Source: a bacterium
Lineage (GTDB): Bacteria > Joyebacterota > Joyebacteria > Joyebacterales > Joyebacteraceae
DNA: 64,000 nt
Assembly: GCA_029990205.1 (NCBI GenBank)
Contig: JAPEKQ010000007.1
Coordinates: 52,955-116,954 of the forward strand
Direction: 5' to 3'
Shown: positions 42,432 to 52,371 of the stretch, one piece after another
How the letters are laid out: each line of letters begins with the position of its first letter
How positions within the stretch are numbered: the first letter of the stretch is position 1
Notes under the pieces: model-generated
Databases searched by the model: none
What the model saw: only the letters and a program-made list of their open reading frames with translations
Told to the model about the DNA's origin: nothing
Translations under genes and position numbers: made by a program

Positions 42432-43687
42432 TGACCATCGGCCTCCTGATCGCGCTGGGATTCGTGCTCGCCGCGTTCTTCTCCGGTTCGGAGACGGCGC
42501 TCGTCTCGATGAACTGGATCCGCCTCGAGCACTGGCTGGAAAAGGGGCGGCGAGGGGCGAAGACGCTCGAGAAGTTCGTGTCCGACCCGGAGCGTCTGCT
42601 TGGGACAACGCTGGTCGGCACGAACCTCGCGATCGTGATGACCTCATCGCTCGTCTCTTGGGTGCTCACGCGGTGGCTGGGCGGAACGCACGGGGGGGGC
42701 GGGTGGTCGCCGGCCGCGGTGGCTGCGCTGACGACTGCCATCGTGACCCCGGCGCTTCTCATCGTCGGCGAGGTCCTGCCGAAGATCGTGGGTCGCAGGC
42801 ACAGCGACGAGATCGTCCTCCGCGTCGTGCATCCGCTGCGGATATGCTACTGGCTGCTCTCGCCGGTCATCTGGCTGGCGACGGGACTGGCGCGGGCTGT
42901 GCTTCTGCTCTTCGGCGTACACGTCGTGGAGTGGCGGAAGCGGTTGACGAAGGACCAGCTGCAGCAACTTCTCACGAGCGAGGGCGAGATCGCGGGCGCC
43001 GTCGACAAGGAGGAGACGAAGCTTATCACGCGGGTCTTCGAGTTCGGCGAGAAGATGGTCGGCGAGGTGATGGTCCCCCGCACCGACGTCGTCGGGCTTG
43101 GAGAGGACGCTACCGTTGGCGAGGCGGTCGAGATAGTCCGCCGATACGGGTTCTCCAGGCTCCCGGTTCTCTCCGACGACCGCGAGCACATCGAGAGCAT
43201 GGTCCACTCACGCGATCTTCTCGGTGTTCCGCGCGAGCAACCGATCGCGGATCTCATACGGCCCGTGCCGCACGTGCCGGAGACGAAGACCTGCGACGAT
43301 CTCTTCCGCGAGCTTCAGGCGCGACGTCAGCACCTGGCGGTCGTGATCGACGAGCACGGGAGCCTCTCGGGCATCGTGACGCTCGAGGACCTGCTCGAGG
43401 AACTCGTCGGTGAGATCGAGGACGAGTACGACGTTCACGAGACGTTGATTCGCGCGATCGACAGCGACCTGTTCATGGTGGACGGGCGTGCCGAGATCGA
43501 CGCGGTCGAAGAGACGCTGGGCGTGGCGCTGCCCGAGGGCGACTACAATACCGTTGCCGGGCTGCTTCTCAAGGTACTCGGGCGAATCCCGGAACCGGGC
43601 GAGGAGATCGTCGTCTCCGGACTCGACCTTCGCGTGGTGTCCGCCAGCCCGACGCGCATCGGCAAGGTGAGGATCAGAATACGATGA
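42428..43687 (+). CDS. CNNM/CorC-type transporter with CBS domains, copy 2
   Basis: The 419-residue paralog of the preceding gene has the same layout: DUF21 (FFSGSETALVSMNWIRLEHW), CBS pair (VPRTDVVGLGEDATVGEAV, FSRLPVLSDDREHIESM, VIDEHGSLSGIVTLEDLLEEL) and the C-terminal CorC domain. Sequence divergence is large, so the duplication is old. It overlaps the DUF502 gene by 4 bp. Confidence 0.9.
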   Translation: MMTIGLLIALGFVLAAFFSGSETALVSMNWIRLEHWLEKGRRGAKTLEKFVSDPERLLGTTLVGTNLAIVMTSSLVSWVLTRWLGGTHGGGGWSPAAVAALTTAIVTPALLIVGEVLPKIVGRRHSDEIVLRVVHPLRICYWLLSPVIWLATGLARAVLLLFGVHVVEWRKRLTKDQLQQLLTSEGEIAGAVDKEETKLITRVFEFGEKMVGEVMVPRTDVVGLGEDATVGEAVEIVRRYGFSRLPVLSDDREHIESMVHSRDLLGVPREQPIADLIRPVPHVPETKTCDDLFRELQARRQHLAVVIDEHGSLSGIVTLEDLLEELVGEIEDEYDVHETLIRAIDSDLFMVDGRAEIDAVEETLGVALPEGDYNTVAGLLLKVLGRIPEPGEEIVVSGLDLRVVSASPTRIGKVRIRIR

Positions 43688-44400
43688 CCGACGAGACACG
43701 GACACCGAACACGGCCAATGAGACCGGGGGCGCGGCGCCGGAGCAGCAGGCCGCACCGGCCGAGCCGATCTTCGCGCCGCCGGAGCGCCAGAGCGTGGTG
43801 CGCGTCCTGAGGCGTTACTTCTTCACGGGGCTTCTCGTTATCCTCCCGGCCTCGATAAGCGTGTTCATTCTCTGGAAGCTCTTCTTCGGGCTCGACGCGA
43901 TCCTTGGTCCCTTCGTCACGAGGTACTACGGTCGGGACATCCCGGGTCTCGGACTGGTCGTTCTTGTTTCGCTGATCATCATCATCGGTTCCGTGGCGAG
44001 CAACTTCCTCGGTCGCCGGCTGATCGCCGCCGTCGAGCGCATGGTCAATCACATCCCGATCATCCGGTGGATCTACCGGACGACGAAGCAGATGTTCTCG
44101 ACCATTCTCCAGGAGCGTTCCACGAGCTTCCGACGGGTCGTCCTCGTGCAGTATCCGCACAAGGGGACGTGGAGCATGGCCTTCGTGACATCGGAGTCGG
44201 GCGGCAGGCTGGCCGACGACCTCGGCCGTGACGTCATCACCGTGTTTCTCCCGACGACTCCGAACCCGACATCCGGGTTCTTCCTGATCGTCCCCGCAGA
44301 AGACGTTATCGCGCTCGACATGCCCGTCGACGAAGGGCTCAAGCTCGTCGTCTCGGCCGGCGTCCTGTCACGCGACCGCCCGGACGGACCGCATGCCTGA
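43684..44400 (+). CDS. DUF502 membrane protein
   Basis: The 238-residue protein has two membrane helices (LLVILPASISVFILWKLFF and GLVVLVSLIIIIGSVAS) and the family motif LIAAVERMVNHIPIIRWIY with FLPTTPNPTSGFFLIVP. DUF502 has no firm function. The N-terminal 35 residues are Ala/Pro-rich. It overlaps the mgtE start. Confidence 0.88.
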   Translation: MTDETRTPNTANETGGAAPEQQAAPAEPIFAPPERQSVVRVLRRYFFTGLLVILPASISVFILWKLFFGLDAILGPFVTRYYGRDIPGLGLVVLVSLIIIIGSVASNFLGRRLIAAVERMVNHIPIIRWIYRTTKQMFSTILQERSTSFRRVVLVQYPHKGTWSMAFVTSESGGRLADDLGRDVITVFLPTTPNPTSGFFLIVPAEDVIALDMPVDEGLKLVVSAGVLSRDRPDGPHA

Positions 44401-45736
44401 CCGCGCGAGAGAAGAGAACCTCGTCCTGGACCCGCAGGGCAGCGCGAGCTCTATTGCCGAGCAGCTTCAGGGCCTCCACCCGGCGGACATCGCCGCGGCT
44501 CTCGAGCGGCTCGACGGCGACCTGCTCCGCGCCGTGCTCGCCGAACTCGACACCGAGACGAGCGCGGATGTTCTCATCCACCTCGACGAGCACGCGCTCG
44601 AAGAGGTCCTCGCCGAACTCGAGACACCCGAGATCGCGGACATCGCCACCGAGCTCGAATCGGACGATGCCGCCGACGTCGTGGGTATGCTCGAGGACGA
44701 CCGCCGCGACGAGGTGCTCTCGCAGCTCGAGGATGAGGACCGCCGGCAGGTCGAGCACCTCCTTCAGTACGAAGATGAATCGGCCGGCGGCATCATGGCC
44801 TCCGAGCTCGTCTATCTCAATAGAGACAAGACGGTCGCCGACGCCATCGAGCTCATCAGACAGGCGGCCGAGCAGGTCGACGACATCCACAACGTGTACG
44901 TAACCGACGGCACGCGCCGTCTCGTTGGCGTCTTCCCGCTTCGAAGTCTCGTGCTCGCGCATTCCAACACGCGCATCGGCGACATCATGGAACCGGACGT
45001 CGTGTCGGTCTCGACCGAGACAGACCAGGAGGACGTCGCGCACGCCTTCAGCAAGTACGACCTCGTTGCCATGCCCGTGGTCGATCCCAGCGGTGTGCTC
45101 GTTGGGCGGATTACCGTCGACGACATCATCGACGTCATCCACGAAGAGGCCGACGAGGACATCAGCCTCATGGTAGGTACGCGCGAGGACGAGCTTCACG
45201 AGGAATCCTCGATGCGCATCTCGCGCATCCGTCTCCCGTGGCTTGTCATCGGCGCGGCCGGGGGCCTGTGTTCCGCGCTCGTGATGCGGCACTTCAGCCT
45301 CTCGCTCGAGCGCGTGCTGGCGCTGGCGTTCTTCGTCCCCGTCATCACGGCGATGGGTGGCAATGTGGGGCTTCAGACGTCGACGATCATCGTCAGGAGC
45401 ATGCACTCCGAGCGCGGGCTGAACGACGCGGTCGGGGAGCGGCTCTTCAAGGAGTGGCGGGTCGCGTTGATGAACGCGGTCGTGCTCGGAGCGGCCATAT
45501 GGGCCATCGTCGGGTTCTGGCTCGGGTCGTGGCAGCTTGCGGCCGTCGTCGGCGGCTCGCTCTCGATGGTCATTCTCGTCGCCGCGACGCTCGGCGCGGT
45601 CATCCCGTATGCGCTCCGCGGCGTCGGCATCGATCCGGCCGTGGCACAGGGTCCGTTCGTCACGACGCTCAACGATATTCTGGGGATTCTGGTCTACCTC
45701 GGGATGGCGTCGGTGTTCCTGACCGCGATCAGCTGA
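44393..45736 (+). CDS. mgtE: Magnesium transporter MgtE
   Basis: The 447-residue protein has an N-terminal superhelical MgtE_N domain (about 15-125; HPADIAAALERLDGD), a CBS pair (about 135-255) and a five-helix channel domain with FFVPVITAMGGNVGLQTSTI and the GVGIDPAVAQGPFVTTLNDI selectivity region. The length is normal. Two CNNM genes and c-di-AMP hydrolase nearby suggest a shared interest in cation balance. Confidence 0.95.
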   Translation: MPDRAREENLVLDPQGSASSIAEQLQGLHPADIAAALERLDGDLLRAVLAELDTETSADVLIHLDEHALEEVLAELETPEIADIATELESDDAADVVGMLEDDRRDEVLSQLEDEDRRQVEHLLQYEDESAGGIMASELVYLNRDKTVADAIELIRQAAEQVDDIHNVYVTDGTRRLVGVFPLRSLVLAHSNTRIGDIMEPDVVSVSTETDQEDVAHAFSKYDLVAMPVVDPSGVLVGRITVDDIIDVIHEEADEDISLMVGTREDELHEESSMRISRIRLPWLVIGAAGGLCSALVMRHFSLSLERVLALAFFVPVITAMGGNVGLQTSTIIVRSMHSERGLNDAVGERLFKEWRVALMNAVVLGAAIWAIVGFWLGSWQLAAVVGGSLSMVILVAATLGAVIPYALRGVGIDPAVAQGPFVTTLNDILGILVYLGMASVFLTAIS

Positions 45737-45756
45737 CCCGGGAATGGACGGCAGAG

Positions 45757-46590
45757 ATGGCGCTCGTCACATCCAGGGCGATCGTGTTGAGGAACCACCG
45801 GCTCGGTGAGACCAGCAAGGTCGCGGTGTGTTATACTCGTGACTATGGGAAAGTTCGGCTCGTGGCGAAGGGTGTGCGGAAGGGTGGGAGCCGTTTCGGG
45901 GCTGCCCTGGAGCCTCTCATGGTGTCCGGGGTCGTTTTCTACCTGAGGGAGGGGCGCGACCTTTCCCTCGTGTCGCAGGCGTCGATCGAGCGCGAGCTTC
46001 CGGAGCTTCGACGCGACGTCGTCCGGATGGCGATGGGCGGCGCGGTCGTCGAGCTTCTCGAGCGGTTGCTCCCGGACCATGAGCCCGACTGCGAGCTCTA
46101 CGAGTTCACCGAGAGCACGCTCGAGGTGATGTCCGAGGCGCCGGTCGCGACGCTCGATGCGGTGCTGTGGCGGTTCATGCTCGATGTGGCGTGCAGACTC
46201 GGCTACCGACCGGAGCTGTCGCGCTGCGTTCACTGTGGCGAGGATGACTGCGGCGGCGGTAGCGCTCGCGACGGCGAAGCCGGGTCGACCGCCGGGTGGG
46301 CCGGCTTCAGTCCGGAACTGGGCGGCTTGGTCTGTGACCGCTGCGCCTCCGGGGGAGAACTCGAAGTCCCGCTGGCGGTCGGACCGGAAGCGGCCGTGCT
46401 GGCTGCGCTCGCCGGCGACGATGGCGCGGTTGCGCTGACCGTCGCGGGGCACGAGATGACCCCGGCGACGCGCGACGATATCACTCGCGCGCTCGGGTCC
46501 TTTCTCGAGCAGCACGCGGGACGCTCCATGAGACTCAAGTCGCTCGACTTCCTGGCTCAGGTCCGGAGACTCGAGGAATCGGATTCCTAG
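45757..46590 (+). CDS. recO: DNA repair protein RecO
   Basis: The 277-residue protein has an N-terminal OB-fold (SRAIVLRNHRLGETSKVAVCYTR, KVRLVAKGVRKGGSRFG) and a helical domain with a zinc finger (CVHCGEDDC and GLVCDRC). RecO helps load RecA through RecF and RecR. The ATG at 45757 was chosen because it begins the conserved OB-fold. Confidence 0.93.
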   Translation: MALVTSRAIVLRNHRLGETSKVAVCYTRDYGKVRLVAKGVRKGGSRFGAALEPLMVSGVVFYLREGRDLSLVSQASIERELPELRRDVVRMAMGGAVVELLERLLPDHEPDCELYEFTESTLEVMSEAPVATLDAVLWRFMLDVACRLGYRPELSRCVHCGEDDCGGGSARDGEAGSTAGWAGFSPELGGLVCDRCASGGELEVPLAVGPEAAVLAALAGDDGAVALTVAGHEMTPATRDDITRALGSFLEQHAGRSMRLKSLDFLAQVRRLEESDS

Positions 46591-46674
46591 CGGGCGACAG
46601 CGCCCGCACGAAGGCATCGAACAGAGATAGTGACTGATAGATCGATAACACGCGACAAGGGGACCGAACGAATC

Positions 46675-47619
46675 ATGGCTGAAGCGAAGACGCTCACATT
46701 CCAGGACATCATCCTGCGATTGCAGGGGTTCTGGGCGGACTACGGTTGTGTGATCGTGCAGCCGTACAACTCGGAGGTCGGCGCCGGGACGTTCAATCCC
46801 GCGACGTTCCTCAGGTGTCTCGGGCCGGAGCCGTGGCGTGCGGCCTACGTCGAGCCGTCGCGCCGCCCGAAGGACGGACGGTACGGCGAGAACCCGATCC
46901 GGATGCAGCAGTTTCTCCAGTACCAGGTGCTTCTCAAGCCGGCGCCCGCCGACGTGCTCGATCTCTACTTCCGGAGCCTCGAGGCGCTCGGCATCGACCG
47001 GAAGAAGCACGACTTCCGTCTCGTTGAGGACGACTGGGAGTCACCGACGCTGGGCGCTGCCGGTCTCGGTTGGGAGGTGTGGATCGACGGGATGGAGATC
47101 ACGCAATTCACGTACTTCCAGCAGGCCGGTGGTCTCGAGCTCGATCCCATCTCGGCAGAGATTACCTACGGTCTTGGACGCATCGCGACGTTCCTTCAGG
47201 GCGTCGACAGCTTCTTCGATATGAAGTGGGCGCCGGACGTGATGTTCGGCGAGCTGACGAAGCAGTACGAGATCGAGTTCTCGAAGTTCAACTTCGAAGA
47301 GGCCGACATCCCGCTCCACCGCGAGCTCTTCGACAAGTTCGAGACCGAGGCCGAGCGGCTTCTCTCCGCCGGACTTCTGGCGCCCGGGTACGATTACGTG
47401 CTCAAGTGCTCACATACCTTCAACGTGCTCGACGCGCGCGGCGCCATCAGCGTGTCGGAGCGGACCGGATACATCGCGCGCGTGCGGAAGCTCGCGCGGA
47501 AGGCGGCGATACTCTGCGTCAATCAGCGCAAGGAGCTCGGGTACCCGCTGCTCCCGGAGGACGAACGGGCCCGCCTGCTGGCTGAGGACGGGGACGACAA
47601 GAGCAGAGGGGGTGCGTGA
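46675..47619 (+). CDS. glyQ: Glycyl-tRNA synthetase alpha subunit
   Basis: The 314-residue protein has [55 protein letters not shown] and [18 protein letters not shown]. It is the catalytic subunit of the tetrameric bacterial GlyRS. It overlaps glyS by TGATG. Confidence 0.97.
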   Translation: MAEAKTLTFQDIILRLQGFWADYGCVIVQPYNSEVGAGTFNPATFLRCLGPEPWRAAYVEPSRRPKDGRYGENPIRMQQFLQYQVLLKPAPADVLDLYFRSLEALGIDRKKHDFRLVEDDWESPTLGAAGLGWEVWIDGMEITQFTYFQQAGGLELDPISAEITYGLGRIATFLQGVDSFFDMKWAPDVMFGELTKQYEIEFSKFNFEEADIPLHRELFDKFETEAERLLSAGLLAPGYDYVLKCSHTFNVLDARGAISVSERTGYIARVRKLARKAAILCVNQRKELGYPLLPEDERARLLAEDGDDKSRGGA

Positions 47620-49706
47620 TGGGTAAGGAACTGCTCTTCGAGATCGGGGCCGAGGAGATCCCGGCGTCATACGTCCCGCCGGCGATCCAGCAGCTGCGCG
47701 CGGCCGTGGAGGAGGGGCTGAGCGCCGCACGGCTCCAGCACGGTGATGTGAGAACGTTCATGACCCCGCGGCGGATGGTCGTCGCCGTGGCGGACATAGC
47801 AGACATGCAGGAAGACCTCGAGCGCGAGGTGACGGGTCCGCCTGCAAAGGTCGCGTTCGACGACGAGGGCGTCCCGACCAAGGCGGGGCTCGGCTTCGCG
47901 AAGTCGCAGGGCGTCGCCGTCGAGGACCTCGAGGTTCGCGACACGGGCAAGGGCGAGTACGTGCATGTGCGCGTCACCGACAAGGGACGCGCGTCGTCAG
48001 AGGTGCTGCCCGAGATCCTCAGGGCGGCCGCGGCGTCGCTGAGCTTCCCGAAGACGATGCGCTGGGGACCGGACCAGCGGTTCGCCCGTCCGGTGCGCTG
48101 GCTCGTCGCGCTCCTGGGCGGAGAGGTGCTCGATATGGAGTTCGCCGGTGTGAAGGCGGGGGACGAGACGCGGGGGCACCGCAACTGGTCGCCCGGACCG
48201 CACCGGGTCAAGGACGTCGACGACTACCTTGCCGTGCTCGAGAGGAACTACGTGCTCGCCGATCCGGCGGCGCGCCGCGTGCGCATCCTCGAGGAGACTC
48301 AGCGCGTTGCGGGCGAGTGCGGCGGACGGCTCGTTGTGAACGAGTCTCTCCTGGACGAGGTTACGTACCTCGTTGAGTTCCCGACCGTGTTCGCCGGTCG
48401 TTTCGCCGACCGCTTTCTCGAACTCCCGCGCGACGTCATCGTCGTCGCGATGAAGAGCCACCAGAGGTACTTCGCCGTCGAGGACAACGACGGGAAGCTG
48501 CTTCCGAACTTCCTCTGTGTTGCCAACGTCCCGGCGGAGAGCCACGACGCCGTGCGCGAGGGGAACGAGCGCGTGCTCGTCTCGCGACTCGACGATGCCG
48601 CGTTCTACTGGCACGAGGACACGCGCGCGAACTTCGAGGACAAGGTCGACAGCCTCAGGAACGTCACCTGGCTCGAGGGTCTGGGTTCGCTCTACGAGAA
48701 GACCGAACGGCTCGAGAGACTCTCGCGGACGATCGGCGAGTGGGTCTCCTCACCGGAGACGGACACGGCCGTTCGGGCGGCGAAGCTCGCGAAGGCCGAT
48801 CTCGTCACCGAGATGGTGAAGGACGGGAAGGAGTTCACCGAGCTCCAGGGCGTCATGGGTCGCGAATACGCGCTCGCCTCCGGCGAGAAAGCCCCTGTGG
48901 CGGCGGCCATTCACGAACACTACATGCCGCGGTTCGCCGGCGACGCCTTGCCATCATCGGAGGCCGGCGTCATCTTGAGTATTGCGGACCGGCTCGATTC
49001 CATCGTGGGGTGCTTCTCCGCGGGGCTCATCCCGTCGGGGTCGCAGGATCCGTACGCGCTCCGGCGTCAGGCCATAGGCCTCATTCGCATCCTGCTGGAC
49101 CGGGACCTGAACGTTCCGGTCAGGGGACTGGCCGAGGCGGCCGCCGATGCGTTCGGACTCAGCGATGAAGCGCGGACGACCACGCTCGACGGCGTGCTCG
49201 ACTTCGTGCGTCAGCGCGCCCGCAACGTCTTCATCGATGAGGGCTACGCCTACGACCTGGTCGACGCTGTCCTCGGCGCGTCATCGGATGACCTGCCCGG
49301 GGCGCGGAAGCGCATCGTCGCGCTGTCGCACTTCCGCGAGGCTGATGACTTCACCGGTCTCGTGGTCGGTTCGCGACGCGTCATGAACATCCTCAAGGGT
49401 GACCCGTCCGTGACGGTCGACGCGCCGGCTCTGGTCGAACCTGCTTCGATCGCGCTCGAGAAGGCGCGCGCGGACACGGAGGGGAATGTCGACGCCGCCA
49501 TTCGGTCTGACGATCTTGATGAGGCCGTCCGGAGCCTGCTCGGTCTGCGGCGTCCGATCGACGATTTCTTCGACGGCGTGATGGTGATGGTCGAGGATGA
49601 GAAGCTGCGCGCGGTCAGGCTCGGCCTGCTCTCGGAGGTGCGCTCGCTGTTCATGCGCATCGCCGATTTTTCGCGGGTCGTGCTCGAGGGCGAGGCTCAG
49701 GAGTAG
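47619..49706 (+). CDS. glyS: Glycyl-tRNA synthetase beta subunit
   Basis: The 695-residue protein begins [23 protein letters not shown], then FPKTMRWGPDQRFARPVRWLV, MKSHQRYFAVEDNDGKLLPNF and an HD-like core (ELQGVMGREYAL). It binds tRNA-Gly and completes the alpha2-beta2 enzyme. Normal length. Confidence 0.97.
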   Translation: MGKELLFEIGAEEIPASYVPPAIQQLRAAVEEGLSAARLQHGDVRTFMTPRRMVVAVADIADMQEDLEREVTGPPAKVAFDDEGVPTKAGLGFAKSQGVAVEDLEVRDTGKGEYVHVRVTDKGRASSEVLPEILRAAAASLSFPKTMRWGPDQRFARPVRWLVALLGGEVLDMEFAGVKAGDETRGHRNWSPGPHRVKDVDDYLAVLERNYVLADPAARRVRILEETQRVAGECGGRLVVNESLLDEVTYLVEFPTVFAGRFADRFLELPRDVIVVAMKSHQRYFAVEDNDGKLLPNFLCVANVPAESHDAVREGNERVLVSRLDDAAFYWHEDTRANFEDKVDSLRNVTWLEGLGSLYEKTERLERLSRTIGEWVSSPETDTAVRAAKLAKADLVTEMVKDGKEFTELQGVMGREYALASGEKAPVAAAIHEHYMPRFAGDALPSSEAGVILSIADRLDSIVGCFSAGLIPSGSQDPYALRRQAIGLIRILLDRDLNVPVRGLAEAAADAFGLSDEARTTTLDGVLDFVRQRARNVFIDEGYAYDLVDAVLGASSDDLPGARKRIVALSHFREADDFTGLVVGSRRVMNILKGDPSVTVDAPALVEPASIALEKARADTEGNVDAAIRSDDLDEAVRSLLGLRRPIDDFFDGVMVMVEDEKLRAVRLGLLSEVRSLFMRIADFSRVVLEGEAQE

Positions 49707-49748
49707 CACGGTGCGGAGCCGCGACACGCGAACACGAGAACGCGGTCG

Positions 49749-51092
49749 ATGACAAAGAGGATGAGCAAGCGAATGGGACATCGAACGAGTAGATGGATCA
49801 TAGCCCGGACGGCGCTGGTCGCCTCACTCCTGACGCTCACGTTGCTCGCCGGTCTCGGCGGGTGTGGAGGCGGTGCCGCCGACCACAAGGTCGTCCTTAT
49901 CGGTATCGACGGTATGGACTGGCAGATCGTTGACCCGCTTCTCGAAGAAGGGAAGCTGCCGAACATCCGGTCGCTCATCGATCGCGGCGTCAGGGTCAAC
50001 CTGAGGTCGATCGGTCCCGAGATGAAGTCACCGATCATCTGGACCTGTATCGCCACCGGCAAGACCCAGCACAAGCACGGCATCAGTGACTTTCTCAAGG
50101 AGAAGACGGGGGAGCAGGCGCTCTACAACTCGCGCGGGTGGAAGGCGCTGGCAATATGGCAGATGCTCGGCGACGCCGGACGCTCCGTAGGCGTCATCAA
50201 CTGGTGGCTCACGTGGCCCGCCTACCCGGTCAACGGCTTCCTCATCACAGAGCGCATCACGTTCACGGCTGAGGACGGATATCCGGATATCCCGGAGGTG
50301 ACGACGCCGCCCGAGCTCGCGGAGGAGCTTGCGCCGCTCTGCCAGCCCGTGACCACGCTGTCCGACGACGAGCTCGCGCCGTTCCTCATCGGCGATTCGT
50401 GGAGAACGACCGACGACCACACCGTCGTCGACGGCAGGGAGTCGATTCGCGGCATCCACGCGATGGACAAGACCATTCTCCAGGTCACGAACCACATGCT
50501 CGAAACGCGGGAGCAGCCCGACTTCTTCGCGACCTACTTCCAGGGACTGGACATCACGTGTCACCGGTACTGGGGGCAGTGGGACACCACGTCGGTGGAC
50601 ATGTACATGACTCCCGAGATGGTCAAGACGTACGGTCAGCTCATCCCGCGGTACTACGAGTACATCGACACGGCCGTCGGTCAGATCCTCGATCGCATGG
50701 AGGAGGACTCGACCGTCATCATCTGTTCCGACCACGGGTTCCGCGGACCGTACCGGTCGCCGCGGGGTCTCCTGCTCGGCATCTGGATGCACCGGCAGAC
50801 CGGCGTGCTCATCGCCGCCGGTCCCGGGATTGATCCTTCGAACGAGACGCTCGACGCGAGCGTGTTCGATATCACGCCGACCGTCCTCGCGCTGCTCGGG
50901 GAGCCGGTCGCGCGCGACTTGGACGGGTTCGTGTTGACCGAGATCCTCGATGATGATTTCGAGGCGGCGAACCCTGTTACCTACGTGGATACCTACGAGC
51001 GTGAGCCCGCCGCCTCCGGTGAGGCGCCCGAGACCGAAGAGGTCGACGACGCGATCCGTGAGAGGCTCCGTTCCCTCGGATATATCCAATAG
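49749..51092 (+). CDS. AlkP/NPP-superfamily lipoprotein, array member 1
   Basis: The 447-residue protein has a lipobox (LGGC, Cys39). The nucleotide-pyrophosphatase/phosphodiesterase-like domain shows VVLIGIDGMDW (metal Asp), SPIIWTCIATGKTQHKHGI (Thr nucleophile), GLDITCHRYW and ICSDHGFRGP (metal ligands), and VFDITPTVLALLG. It ends in RERLRSLGYIQ. It is a membrane-anchored periplasmic hydrolase or phosphotransferase, substrate unknown. First of six tandem paralogs, 42 bp after glyS. Confidence 0.85.
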   Translation: MTKRMSKRMGHRTSRWIIARTALVASLLTLTLLAGLGGCGGGAADHKVVLIGIDGMDWQIVDPLLEEGKLPNIRSLIDRGVRVNLRSIGPEMKSPIIWTCIATGKTQHKHGISDFLKEKTGEQALYNSRGWKALAIWQMLGDAGRSVGVINWWLTWPAYPVNGFLITERITFTAEDGYPDIPEVTTPPELAEELAPLCQPVTTLSDDELAPFLIGDSWRTTDDHTVVDGRESIRGIHAMDKTILQVTNHMLETREQPDFFATYFQGLDITCHRYWGQWDTTSVDMYMTPEMVKTYGQLIPRYYEYIDTAVGQILDRMEEDSTVIICSDHGFRGPYRSPRGLLLGIWMHRQTGVLIAAGPGIDPSNETLDASVFDITPTVLALLGEPVARDLDGFVLTEILDDDFEAANPVTYVDTYEREPAASGEAPETEEVDDAIRERLRSLGYIQ

Positions 51093-51108
51093 AGGGGAAG
51101 GACCTCCA

Positions 51109-52371
51109 ATGAGACCAGGAAGACTGATCGCGCTCGTCGCGCTTGCCGCGGTACTCCTTGCGGCCGGATGCGGTTCCGGCGATGGAACCGTTGACAGGCG
51201 GTTTCTGCTCATCGGCCTCGACGGCGCGGAGTGGTCGGTCGTCGAGCCGCTCATCGAGCAGGGCAGGCTGCCGAATATCGCCGCGCTGATGGAGTCCGGT
51301 GTCTCGTGCAAGCTCCGCTCGCTCGAGCCGAAGCAGAAGTCGCCCGTGATCTGGACGACCATCGGCACGGGCAAGATGCCCGCGAAGCACAGTATCTCGG
51401 ACTACGTCGACCCGACCTCGAAGCAGCTTCTCACGAGCAACGTGAGAACGGCCCGGATGTTCTGGGATATCCTCGGCGAGCACGGCTTCACCGTCACCGT
51501 CATCGGCTGGCTCGTCAGCTGGCCCGCGGAACCGGTTAACGGCACGATGGTCACCGACTACTTCCGCTACCGTCCGCGCGAGGACCGGCGCACCGATGGT
51601 CTGACTTATCCTGATGAGCTCGTCGAGGAGGTGTCCCCGCTTCGCGTTCTGAGCGAGAACATTCCGGATGAGGAGATCGAGGGCTTCTACGATCTCAGCA
51701 ACGCGATGACGGGAGAGGAGGCGCAGCGTCTCGATGTTGACCGGATGTTCGTCGAGATGCGCGCGATCAACGAACTCGAGGGGCACATCTCTCAGCTCAG
51801 GGACCACTACGCCGGCGACGCGACGTTCATGGCGGTGGCCAGGCATCTGATGCAGCGTCGCCCGACCGACGTCAGCGTCGTCTACCTTCGCGGGACCGAC
51901 TCGATGAGCCACCGCTTCTGGCCGGCGAGCTTCCCCGAGGAGGTGCAGGTCGACGTGCCGGAGACCGAGACCCGCGTCTTCGGCGAGACGATGGAACGCT
52001 ACTACGAACACGCCGACGTGATGGTCGGCGAGCTCATCGAGGAGTTCGGCGATGACGCGACGGTCATGCTCTGCTCGGACCACGGGTTCGAGGGGCCGCG
52101 TCCCGGCCGTCGCCGCGGAGGTATCAACGACCATGGACCGATCGGCGTCTTCGTTCTCAAGGGCGATGGCGTTCGGAGCGGCGTGACGATCGCGGAGCAC
52201 AGTGTTCGCGATATCACACCGACGATCCTCGCGCTGTTCGGCCTGCCCGTCGGTGATGATATGGACGGAGAAGTCATGCGCGACGCATTCGCGGACGATT
52301 TCCTTCGCGCGCACCCCGTGCAGGTGATCGCGACCTACGAGCCGGCTGAAGAGCCTGGAGTGATCCGATGA
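51109..52371 (+). CDS. AlkP/NPP-superfamily lipoprotein, array member 2
   Basis: The 420-residue protein has lipobox AAGC (Cys21), LLIGLDGAEW, SPVIWTTIGTGKMPAKHSI, GTDSMSHRFW and LCSDHGFEGP, so the metal and nucleophile residues are complete. Unlike its neighbours it ends in EPAEEPGVIR, with no LGYI tail; the reading frame stops by overlapping the next ATG. The ATG at 51109 is preceded by AGGGGAAGG. Gap to member 1 is 16 bp. Confidence 0.85.
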   Translation: MRPGRLIALVALAAVLLAAGCGSGDGTVDRRFLLIGLDGAEWSVVEPLIEQGRLPNIAALMESGVSCKLRSLEPKQKSPVIWTTIGTGKMPAKHSISDYVDPTSKQLLTSNVRTARMFWDILGEHGFTVTVIGWLVSWPAEPVNGTMVTDYFRYRPREDRRTDGLTYPDELVEEVSPLRVLSENIPDEEIEGFYDLSNAMTGEEAQRLDVDRMFVEMRAINELEGHISQLRDHYAGDATFMAVARHLMQRRPTDVSVVYLRGTDSMSHRFWPASFPEEVQVDVPETETRVFGETMERYYEHADVMVGELIEEFGDDATVMLCSDHGFEGPRPGRRRGGINDHGPIGVFVLKGDGVRSGVTIAEHSVRDITPTILALFGLPVGDDMDGEVMRDAFADDFLRAHPVQVIATYEPAEEPGVIR

